This document shows, in pieces, positions 10,601 to 18,587 of a stretch of DNA of 64,000 bases. Positions within the stretch are counted from its first letter, which is position 1; each line of letters opens with the position of its first letter. Under the pieces are notes generated by a model, which was given only the letters and a program-made list of their open reading frames with translations, was not told the origin of the DNA and searched no databases. Source of the stretch: Boswellia sacra (taxonomy: Eukaryota > Streptophyta > Magnoliopsida > Sapindales > Burseraceae). The translations under genes were made by a program, and so were the position numbers. The stretch is from contig SNVD02009765.1 in the NCBI GenBank assembly GCA_013180625.2, positions 327,517-391,516 of the forward strand, read 5' to 3'.

Positions 10601-11627
10601 TTTGTGGTGAAAATGTCTCATCTTCTGTCTTGGTTTCTATGCTTGATACAGGAACCTGATCCGCAGCAGACACAGATTCTGTAAATGCTGAAGATAAAGT
10701 CTCACTGGGCACCTCAAGATCACCTGATATAGCAGAAGTCATCTTGTCTTTACATCCAACAATTGAACCTCCTCCTGTCAAAGTCTGAACCAAAGATTTA
10801 CTTGATGATGGTGAACCCTGCATAAACTGAGTTGTTGCTTTCACATTTGATTTTCTTTTTGTCTCTGCTTCGCTTTTCTTGTTCACATTCTTTCTCTTTT
10901 CAAGAGTTTCAATAATATTGCTTCCAGTTTTTGGACTCGTTAATGCCTTTGTTGCCATATGTGGTGATTTAGCCTCTGAACCATGCAATAATGTTCTGAA
11001 CTTTACATTTTCTGGTTTTGTAAATCTCAGATTCTTTCCATGTGCAAGATTTGGGCTAAATCTACTATGTGACATTTCTTTAGGCGCAGCAGAATCTTTC
11101 TTCCCCTTTGCCTGTACATTTACATTTGATTCACTTTTCATCTCAGCCTTTTTTTTCTGCATCACATTCTTAGTCATTTCAACCTGTCCATAACTCTTAT
11201 CTCCAATTCTTGGACCAGTCAATGTTTTTGTTGCCATGTGTGGTGCATAAGAAGCTAAGTGATTCCCCAATGGAACACTCTCCAAGTGGTAAGTAACCTC
11301 ATCCAGTTTATCGATGAGATCACGATGTGGTCGTTTCACAAACGAAAATACTGGACAATCAGATTTGTCTTTATTAAATCGTACCATGTTGTTAACAGAA
11401 TCTTCGATTTCTCTCTCCTTGTTAAGCCATCTTTGATATTCCATTGTTTGACTTGTCCCAAGCATTAATTCTTTAATTTGTTCTTGCCTAACAGAATCCC
11501 TCATACCACATAAGTATTCAGTTTTCCGTTTGAGCAATTCAACATTCCAGTCATTCATTTCTGCATGATCAAATGTCCCACAGTGCAAAAGTGCCGGTTT
11601 TACCATCCCACAGCATGTGAATTCCAT
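7611..11627 (-). CDS. NB-ARC-LRR immune receptor with long N-terminal extension
   Basis: The frame from ATG at 11627 gives 1338 residues. The open frame runs on to 11729 only from a TTG, and that stretch looks like intron because CTCTGAAAATTGCAG ends at 11633. In numbering from this ATG: a short helical region with WNVELLKRKTEYL (about 27-39), a Lys/Ser-rich extension to about 460 with an internal duplication, P-loop GIGGIGKTS (492-500), kinase-2 LLLDDVWDQIDL (568-579), RNBS-B IVMASRKLDVC, GLPL CSGLPLLI (651-658), RNBS-D CFLYCCLLSEE, IHD in place of MHD (777-779), then LRRs from about 850. The key nucleotide-binding motifs look functional. An upstream exon may add five residues. The 23.7-35.5 kb pseudogene is its close relative. 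Confidence 0.92.
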   Translation of the reverse strand: MEFTCCGMVKPALLHCGTFDHAEMNDWNVELLKRKTEYLCGMRDSVRQEQIKELMLGTSQTMEYQRWLNKEREIEDSVNNMVRFNKDKSDCPVFSFVKRPHRDLIDKLDEVTYHLESVPLGNHLASYAPHMATKTLTGPRIGDKSYGQVEMTKNVMQKKKAEMKSESNVNVQAKGKKDSAAPKEMSHSRFSPNLAHGKNLRFTKPENVKFRTLLHGSEAKSPHMATKALTSPKTGSNIIETLEKRKNVNKKSEAETKRKSNVKATTQFMQGSPSSSKSLVQTLTGGGSIVGCKDKMTSAISGDLEVPSETLSSAFTESVSAADQVPVSSIETKTEDETFSPQTDTLPMAESEIQYRFFEEVGLSANAAGTAETISGGNQRRLPAQEAKFEMVPSQFEEERQMRPSLNVSVKSVEPAVPLAAFRPDPSDITAGEPVIEVPPVNKAETKICHKTEEGQQLLESGLDVRSSIERNVLNILRCMSDVTVRKIGVHGIGGIGKTSVLKALSSYLKTKRYFDWIILVTVSRYWSIRRIQNGVLRQLSLCCEDSATDFQVADRIFHSLSGKKFFLLLDDVWDQIDLKAVGIPAPNLQNDCKIVMASRKLDVCHAMGVVRVIELTTLSREEAWELFYEQVGSIMDSPHIQPFARSIVESCSGLPLLIIVTGRALSEENNVSVWEHASRKFSLPTTEIDHSQYVIQQLRFSFDQLKDHETKSCFLYCCLLSEEQEIDVLEFIEYCIQEDLIAGSWTNARKRGHDIIDVLVRNSLLQLNDSGDSFKIHDLIRDLALGILSVADGSQYLLRSYSRSMKASSPGNSLSSRSIRSPEGSELLAPEAYQFILRAGAGLTEPPSEEEWNQARMIFLMDNKLCTLPARPSCPELLTLFLQRNYQLRVIPMSFFDSMTSLKVLNLSKTRIKSLPKTLFKLENLQILILRDCERLAVLPSEVGSLACLEVLDLGGTQISELPDEIGELTSLRHLEVSFYGSINNSEYVKLPLELISSGIISRLQLLETLSIVVFPGDQRWYEDVKPVIIEVCNLTELRSLCFRFPETELLELFLQTSIAWNAQCLTEFKFVVGHDVKRITSRVPEHIEFDYSQQSRCLRFVNGENIPDAVLRTLACSTAFYVDHHLDIHSITNFGVGNINGLNFCIVSECPKIKTVVDSRELPETVFPNLENLSIHHLWNLTHIWEGTFPRGSFAGLRILSVQSCPKLKYIFSSSMVQLFSKLVELAVEDCPAIEEIIHESEITDSGCSTLPSLKKLTLHYLPGLVDIWRIAWPSVEHMSFYNCSKLKNIGMGSSLKDTIMEIKAERSWWDALEWEDTELQLHLQDRFTAISEDDL
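10830..11243 (-). repeat. Internal duplication in the N-terminal extension of the NLR
   Basis: Two related blocks of about 45 codons lie 93 codons apart: 11109-11243 (begins PHMATKTLTGPRIG) and 10830-10964 (begins PHMATKALTSPKTG). Both continue with a Lys-rich stretch ending in SNVNVQA or SNVKATT. PHMATK is identical in both and the rest is clearly alignable, with spacing that implies a duplicated unit of about 279 bp. The region is hydrophilic and probably disordered. No known domain was recognised. Confidence 0.8.
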
Positions 11628-12006
11628 GTCGGCTGCAATTTTCAGAGCAATGAATAAGGGGCAATTAATAGCGACAGGAATGACAAAACAGAAGAATAAT
11701 ATATGGTTTTTCTGCAAACATGGACTCAATTGACAAATAACAGTTTCATGTCATAAGGAAAATTCAATCAACAATATTGGAAAGTGAAAACAAGTGAATG
11801 CTATTATAATGTCAGAGCAATAATATACTTACAATTAGCCAAGGACACAAATCCTTACATATAAACTGACTAAATACTATCATCTATTCTAATAATTTTC
11901 ATATTATTATTATGTCTATACCATACCAATTTGCATGGTTATTTTGTGAGCTGAATAGAAATCAAAAGATAGAGAAGCAATTGATTAGATTAAGGCTAAG
12001 ACTTAC

Positions 12007-12022
12007 CAGAAATTCTTGGCAT
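12007..12022 (-). other. Candidate first coding exon of the minus-strand NLR
   Basis: On the minus strand an ATG at 12022 opens 16 coding bases, followed by a consensus donor GTAAGT at 12006-12001. Joining to the acceptor at 11633 (intron 11633-12006, 374 bp, GT...AG) keeps frame and adds MPRIS plus an alanine-aspartate before the downstream ATG. An out-of-frame ATG a few bases upstream would make a short upstream ORF. Splice sites and frame are seen; actual use is inference. Confidence 0.5.
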
Positions 12023-13483
12023 GGTGTCTCATGAATGAAATCCTAAGAAGAAAGGACTGAAATTGCTGCCTTTACCGCTTTCAGTGGAGCTAATATGGGC
12101 GGAGGCTTCACAAGCTGCGCTCATCTGATGATCAAAGTTGAGTTTTTCTCCATCTATAGGTATTTTTATTGTCTGGATTTTCTATGGAATGTGGATGCAG
12201 CTGCGCTTGCTTTGCAATCAAGACCGATCGTCTGTGAAGTAAAAATTGGGTCAATCTTTCTCACTGGTCAAGTTTGCCTAAGATGACAAGCTACAAGGAA
12301 AGCCTCATAAACACCCTGAGGTTTTGTGTTTTTATTTTCAATTGAATTTAGGCATATGTGTTTGATTTTGAATTATTTTAAATTTTAAAAAGAATACGTG
12401 GTTGAGATTGAATATAAATTACATTGAAAAATATGTAGTATGGAAAACAAGATTCGGAAATAAGAAAGAACATAGTCTTAATCAAACTTAAACTAAATAA
12501 TATCATCAATATTTAGGGGGTAATAAAATGCACTGTAGGATTGGAACCTGTCCATATTCGAGTGGTGGGATTTTTATTTATGGGTGAGGGATCTCCACAT
12601 AGATTCCTCGTTCCCGTTCCATCTAAAACATAGAGGGTGTGTTTGGCTTATGGGTTGGATAGCACGGCAGAGCGTAATTCTATTTTACTGTGTTTGGTGT
12701 TGCACTTGCAGGGGCGATGGATAGCATTGCAATGTATAAATGCTTGACTTTTTATGTAAAAGTTAATTGCTTCTCGGGTTAAGGCATGATAAGAACGGTA
12801 TGTTTTGTCAGTATTTTGTCTTGAAGACCAAAAAATAATTTATATACGTTTTTATAAAGATGAAGGATAAATAAAGAATGAAGGTTAAAAAATGGTTTGA
12901 GAAATGGAGAGTGCCTCCTTCCAAACCCCCACCATATTCTTATCTATGTTGATTCTTCTTGAAGCCAAAAGAATGATTTTATGTAAGTTTTTATAGTTAA
13001 AATTTGCATTTTTGGCATTAATTTAACTATTTTAAACAATAATGGGATAATTTGGTATTTTTACATTCTATATAATGATTATGGTCAGGATAAAATCTAC
13101 CAGTAACAAAGGTCTTCTTTTGATTATAATGATTGAAGACGAATGGATGGGAATTGATTTTAGTATTTGATTCTAGTGTACACCAATCAATGATATTTTT
13201 TTTGTTGGGGGGGGGGGGGGGGGGGGGGGGGATGAGGATTTTTTATTTTTTATTTGACCGTTTTTGGACTCTCATTAACAAATCTAACACCCTTTTCATT
13301 TTTAAACATTTGTAACCCCTTTTTCATGTTAAAAGACACAAATACTCTAATCTTCTCTTTCTCCCCCTTTTTAGATGCAGTTTTGATTAATTGTTTGAAG
13401 TTAAAGCATTCTCCTTGCTTTGAAAAATGGAGTCACTCTTTCACGTAACCTTTGTAATTTCATTCCCATTTGCTTTGAAGGCA
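12023..13483. other. Intergenic DNA between NLR gene and coatomer fragment
   Basis: This is AT-rich sequence that includes the upstream region of the minus-strand NLR. A GGGTGTGTTTGGCTT stretch at about 12636 resembles MITE ends, but no partner terminus was found. No coding frame is convincing. Confidence 0.5.
13207..13231 (+). repeat. Uninterrupted G25 homopolymer
   Basis: Twenty-five consecutive G follow TTTGTT and precede ATGAGG. Short frames here encoding poly-glycine are artefacts of the tract. Length in the assembly may be unreliable. Confidence 0.9.
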
Positions 13484-13683
13484 ATGGCTACATCAGATCA
13501 TTTGTTCAATCTTCGTAACAACTTCTACTTGGAAGCCTACCAGGCTACCATTAACAATAGCGATATCCCCAATCTCCCTCCAATTTGATTTCAGCTTGTC
13601 ATCAATGAGATTGATGACTTGGCTACTACTCCTCTCTAAGCTGTCAAGTTATTTGCTCTCTATCTCTCTAGCCCGGACAACAA
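13484..13683 (+). pseudogene. Coatomer subunit epsilon fragment (COPI coat)
   Basis: The ATG at 13484 opens MATSDHLFNLRNNFYLEAYQ, then INNSDIPNLPP, before a stop. A second block reads QLVINEIDDLATTPL, a stop, then AVKLFALYLSSPDNK. These match the N terminus of plant epsilon-COP, a TPR-like subunit of the COPI vesicle coat. The normal segment between the two blocks (about 20 residues) is missing and there are in-frame stops, so this is a broken copy. Nothing of the C-terminal two thirds was recognised downstream. It is probably a segmental or transposon-carried fragment; the parent gene is elsewhere. Confidence 0.8.
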
Positions 13684-15397
13684 GATTTCAATTTCGAGAT
13701 CTAGAAGTTTTCTTCACTAGATTCCTTCAATTTTAGGACTTGGTGATTTGATTTATTGTGTTTAGGCTTTGGATTTAGTGATCTGTAATAGCTTTTAAAG
13801 ATTACGACATCGTTTAAAGTTTTTGGACGTTATTTGGTTGTTGTTAACTATTTTTTGTTTTCAAAATATTGCTCTAATTTTAGAAAATAGAATCAAGAAA
13901 CTTTACTAATGAAATCATTTTTTTATTTTTTTAAAATGTAGAATTATTTGTATTATGAATCGAACAGGCCTGGATGCGATTCTACATCTTTGTATCTTTG
14001 AATCTGTTTTAAATGAAGTCCATTTCCTTGGTTTTGGTGCCCAATAGGTTTTGATTTTAATCATAATAAATAAAATAAACATTTCTGGTTTCAAAACGAG
14101 GTGTCCTAAGAACTTAGATCGATGGTTTCATATTTGGATTTAGCAAAAATTCTCTCTTTGATTGAATTTGTGATGTGGGTTGCTTTTTTTTAATTAGTTT
14201 TCAGAAGAAAGTTCAGGAAGATGGTAGATTTCTTCCTAAGTTTGTTGATGATGAAGAAGGTAAACGATTCTAGTCTGAACTCAAGTTTGTTTTTTATTAA
14301 GTTCTATAATGTATGTCCACTAATTTTAATCTTTTGACTTTTTACTGAAAAGCTATATGAATTTCTTAACCTTTAGTTGCAAAGTGAAGTGAAGATTGAA
14401 CGAAGTATGTATAGCCATATCTGATTTTTTTTTTTAATTTTCTTGCAAGTTCGTTGGTAAAAAGAGAACCCCAGATATTTGATTTCTTATTTGAATTATT
14501 CTTTAAGGTTTGTGAATGGGGTGAATGAGTTTTCTTAGTTATGATATATGGTGGAATCCTTTTGGTTTCTATTACTTGAATTGCTTGAAGCAATGTTCTC
14601 CCTATATTCGTCTAGAACATTTGAGAGTGAAATTTGATGGGAGAAAGGTTGTTAACTAGTTTGTTGTTTATTGAACTTGTTGCACATATCTTATGCCTTA
14701 TCATTTTCTGTGTTTTTATGGCGCACCATTTTGAAGTGGTTTATTTGATTCATGAGAAGCATGTGGAAGAGGTTGGGAATATGAATGAGAAAGTTCAAGG
14801 CAAATTTTTGACTCTCTAAGTTCTTTTAGTGTAATTGTATTGATAATTGTTCAGTATTGTCCACTACTGGTTACTATTATCATTATCATCATAAATGATG
14901 TGTGCCTGCATTATAATATTTTAAGACTTGATGCTTCTAAAGCTAAAAAGATCTATCTGCTTGATTTCCTGGGATGCTATTGATTTTATTATCCCTTGGT
15001 TGATGATTAATTGTATTCTATGACACTGGTACTTGGATGTGATCAAGCAGTGAAGTATTTTACATTTTTCTCCTTCTCATGCAATTTCTGAGGAAATGGG
15101 GCAGTTTTAGTGTGTGTTTGGGATGATCCCATAAATAATTTAATCGTTCTCTTTAGAAGTGTTGTCAGAAAAAATCTGAAAAAATGTTTAAAAGTAAGTC
15201 AATGCTATGGTCATCTGATACTTGACAGAAAAAAGATTCATGTTTCCATACTGAACTACCTCTTTGCGAATTGCTTATTATTGTTTAATAAAATGGTCAT
15301 TTGATACTTAACAGAGTTCTATTTGAAGTTATTCTTCTTTGAAATTGCTTCTTTTTGGCACTGGTTCCTCATAATCCAAGAAAAACACCTTTTGCAG
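13684..15397. other. Non-coding stretch between two host-gene fragments
   Basis: Intron-like AT-rich sequence including copy 1 of the 384-bp direct repeat. An exon-like piece at about 14207-14262, after TTTTCAG and before GTAAACG, reads KKVQEDGRFLPKFVDDEE, but I cannot assign it. Otherwise no gene is seen. Confidence 0.4.
14124..14507 (+). repeat. Dispersed direct repeat, copy 1
   Basis: It starts GGTTTCATATTTGG and ends CTTTAAGG. It matches 17009-17392 over its whole length with scattered substitutions. It contains an exon-like 56-bp segment with intact frame that carries stops in copy 2, so copy 1 looks closer to the ancestral sequence. Confidence 0.85.
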
Positions 15398-15820
15398 ATT
15401 TTTAAGGGAGAAGAAAGGCAAAAAATGGAGATTAAATGGTAGAAGTCTTCAAAGATTGGCGTACAAGATACAGAAAACCAAGAGTGCCCACTATATTTTA
15501 ATGAACTTCGAGTTGGAAGCCAAATTGATCAATGATTTTAAGGACCTTTTAGACAAAGATGAAAGAGTCATTCGACATCTTGTGATAAAGAGGGATAAAG
15601 CAATAACTAAGGATTGCCTTCCCCCCTTGAGTTCTACACTTTGTGGGCTAGTATGCAAGGTTACGATGATAAGGATGATGATTTAGAATATAATGATGAA
15701 TATTTTGATGATGATTAGGATGCAGAAAAGGAGGAGATGGATAGCTCTGATGATCTTATTATTGTTAATATGTATGATGATGATTATGATAAAGAAGAAG
15801 AAAAAAAATATATCAGCTAG
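15398..15820 (+). pseudogene. Plastid ribosomal protein S6-family (RFC3-like) gene fragment
   Basis: After a good acceptor (CCTTTTGCAG ending 15397) the frame reads GRSLQRLAYKIQKTKSAHYI, then LMNFELEAKLINDFKDLLDK and DERVIRHLVIKRDKAITKDC. This is the C-terminal half of the bacterial-type S6 fold found in nuclear-encoded plastid S6-like proteins. It is followed by the acidic Asp/Glu tail typical of the plant proteins (DDDYDKEEEKK at the end, stop 15818-15820). A frameshift after CLPP and an in-frame TAG in the acidic tail break it. The presence of an acceptor indicates a partial genomic duplicate rather than a processed copy. The exact paralogue is inference. Confidence 0.7.
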
Positions 15821-16496
15821 TGTAAGTACGATAGGGAGAAGGAATCTTAGAGCTGAGAGAGTAGTTAGATAGCCAGTAGTTTTGATGTTTTGCTCTTAGG
15901 TTTCAAAAACATTTTCAATGTATGTTTACATAGTTCTACTATATACAAATTTGTATGCAAATTTGTCTTCTTAATCTACCCCTTCAACAGAATAATTTAA
16001 TTTGCACAGGAAATGATTATATGGGCTTACATTTGGCTAGAAGTGTACATTCTTTCTACGATGAACAAAGATTGAAAAGCAAAAGTCTACAATGATTGAA
16101 TGGTGTACCATTATTAAATTTGACTCTCTATTTTACTATTAATCCAGTTTATGGTATACTTGAAATTTTTGTGTTTGATATTCTACTTTGATAATTAACC
16201 TTTCAAAATTTTAAAATTTATGACCTTATCTAATTTTACTTTCTGCTTTGCTCCTATAATGGAAAAGGGACAAAGAATATTCCAGGATTTTTTATTTAGA
16301 TATTTTGTTACTATCTTCATAATAACATAAAAACAACTAATAGAGATTCATAATTTTCATTCTAAAACGAGTAAAGTTCACTTTCGTAGTCATTTATGAA
16401 GTTTAGAATAATTTCATTAATAATTTCACTCTCTATCCTAAATAAATCATTAGTACAAGTGTCCATCATGCAAAAATATGAGTTCTGAAATACTGC

Positions 16497-16875
16497 ACCC
16501 CCAAGTCGTGCAGTAAATGTCAACACCCAATGAATTTTCCCTACAAATTCTCGCTTTTGTTTTGGATGACTCTGTCGTGTTAGTTAACAATCCATTCGTG
16601 CAAAAAAATTAAGTAAAAAATTAGGCACGACTAAGTTGTGCAAAAATATGAAATCTGAAATTTTTGCACGATCAGGTCGTGCAGTAAAAGAGAACTTAAT
16701 ATTATCACGAAATTTTGCATGACCTAGTCGTGCTATATGCACAATCCAGTCGTGCAAGAAAGTGAGACCTGGAATTTTGCACGACCCGGTCATGCAGTAG
16801 ATAAGAACCTTATAGAAATATCACAATTTTTCACACAACAAAGTCGTGTTACCAGCACAACCCAGTCAAATAGGT
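16497..16875. repeat. Array of short palindromes (GCACGAC-n-GTCGTGC), left block
   Basis: At least seven imperfect copies of TGCACGAC..AGTCGTGCA-like units occur, for example near 16648, 16667, 16721, 16740 and 16780, spaced 20-70 bp. Each can fold as a 6-8 bp hairpin with a 3-5 base loop. No coding potential beyond chance frames. Confidence 0.75.
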
Positions 16876-17008
16876 CCTTTTTTTTAAGTTAAAAAAAAAT
16901 TCTCAATTTTGTTATTTTGTTTGTTTTATATACTTTTATAGTTGCTTCTTTCTATCAGTTTATAGATAAAGTATTCATCTTTTCTGTCGTTACTGTTTGT
17001 GGTTTTGC

Positions 17009-17392
17009 GGTTTCATATTTGGATTTAGCAAAAGTTCTCTCTTTGATTGAATGTGTGATATGGGTTGTTTTTTTAATTGGTTTTCAGAAGAAAGTTTAGG
17101 AAGATGTTATATTTCTTCTTGAGTTTGTTGATGATGAAGAAGGTAAGTGATTCTAGTCTGAACTCAAGTTTGTTTTTATATTAAGTTCTACAACGTATGT
17201 CCACTAATTTTAGTCTTTAGACTATTTACAAAAAAGTTATATGAATTTCTTAACCTTCAGTTACAAAGTGAAGTGAAGGTCGAACGAAGTATGTATAGCC
17301 CAATCTGGTTTTTTTTTTTTAATTTTCTTGCTAGTTCGTTGGTAACAAGAGAACATCAGATATTTGATTTCTTATTTGAATTATTCTTTAAA
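17009..17392 (+). repeat. Dispersed direct repeat, copy 2
   Basis: Direct, diverged copy of 14124-14507. It lies exactly between the two blocks of the palindrome array, so it either invaded the array or was joined to it by rearrangement. Confidence 0.85.
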
Positions 17393-17397
17393 GCTAT

Positions 17398-17745
17398 ATG
17401 GTCATGCATGTCGCACGACTTAGTCGTGCAAAATTGCAGAGGTCATGTTTTTGCACGAATTAGTCGTGCTAGTTGCGCAAAACATTGTGACAATTTTTTG
17501 TTATTCACAAATTTGCATGACATGGTCGTGCAAAATTCCAGAGGGTATTGCATGGGGCATTTTCGGCATGAATGAGTCGTGTAGGTGGCACGACTAGTTC
17601 GTGCAAAATTCCAGAGGGTATTGCATGGGGCATGTTCGACACGAATGAGTCGTGCAAAATTCCAGAGGGCATTGCCTAGGGCATTTTTGATATGAATGGG
17701 TCGTACAAGTTGCACGACTAAGTCGTGCAAAATTCTATAGGGCAT
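17398..17745. repeat. Array of short palindromes, right block
   Basis: About eight units, including GCACGACTTAGTCGTGC at about 17411 and TGCACGACTAAGTCGTGCA at about 17711. Several are followed by AAAATTCCAGAGGG and TTGCATGGGGCAT spacers, giving a loose 60-70 bp higher-order period. Confidence 0.75.
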
Positions 17746-18587
17746 TTTTTGGTACAAATTGCAGCCACCCTTATACAATAACTGACTACTGATATTGCTG
17801 AGGTCAGCCACATGGCAACTACCAAAACACAAGCAAAAGACATGGAAAGAATAATAATTATGATGCCACCCATTCTAGACCAAAACCAATTTCTCATTAA
17901 AAAAAATAATGCAAATTCACGATTTTCATTTCCATTTGGCAATATATAGAGTTTTTTGGCTTTGACCTCTTCACAGCCAACTCCATAAACATATCCAAAA
18001 TGGTTTATTTACGGGCACTTAAGCGAATTTCCTTGATATTTTTGTCAAAGTGGTAGAGAGTGTAACAAAGAGATGGTGGAGGTGAGAAGCAAAGAGACGA
18101 CATCAGAAGTGAGAAACAAATGATATGAGAAGCAAAGAGGTCGTGTCAAAAGAGAAGAATAACGATGGTGAGAAGAGCAGAGCCGATACCAGAGGTGAGA
18201 AGTTGCGGAGGTGAGAAGAAGAGGCAAGCCCTGAATTTTGCAAAGGCATGATTTATGTTTGATTTCTAATTTTGGTATTTTTATAATTTTTAAGGATATT
18301 TAAGTATTTTTACATTATAAGAGAGGTTAGAATTAGTTAAATTTGAAGATGGAGTTAGATTTGTGAAAGTGGATTTTTGGGGGGTGGGGGTGGGGGTGGT
18401 TGGGTGTGGGGTGGTGGTGTGCCATGGGGTTTGGGGTGGGGGTTATCTGGGGGAAATTTGCCACTTTCGGGCGTTCTGGAGGGGTTACTTTGAGAATTTC
18501 CCGAGTCAACGCGTCAGCGATCATCACTTTTATCATTCCTTCACAAAAACTTTTGGATCTGCTTAGTCGTTAACTTGTGGAGCATCA
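17746..18587. other. Upstream region of the RGA-type NLR, with a G-rich tract
   Basis: No gene is seen. Purine-rich sequence with repeated GAGGTGAGAAG and GAGAAGCAAAGAG words spans about 18080-18220. A strongly G-rich stretch at about 18378-18450 contains five or more runs of three to six G, 130-210 bp before the start codon. No clear TATA box was found. Confidence 0.5.

Noticed and set aside
11628..11729. Open-frame N-terminal extension of the minus-strand NLR with a hydrophobic stretch like a signal peptide or membrane segment
   Set aside because: The first codon is TTG, not ATG, and the stretch ends at a clear splice acceptor, so it reads as intron.
12636..12760. MITE end suggested by GGGTGTGTTTGGCTT
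   Set aside because: No matching inverted terminus or target duplication found nearby.
13133..13315. Glycine-rich small protein
   Set aside because: The glycines come entirely from the G25 homopolymer.
16497..17745. CRISPR-like array
   Set aside because: Plant nuclear DNA, irregular spacing, no unique equal-length spacers; best described as palindromic repeats.
17443..17832. 129-codon minus-strand frame across the palindrome array
   Set aside because: Its sequence only mirrors the repeat units; no family features.
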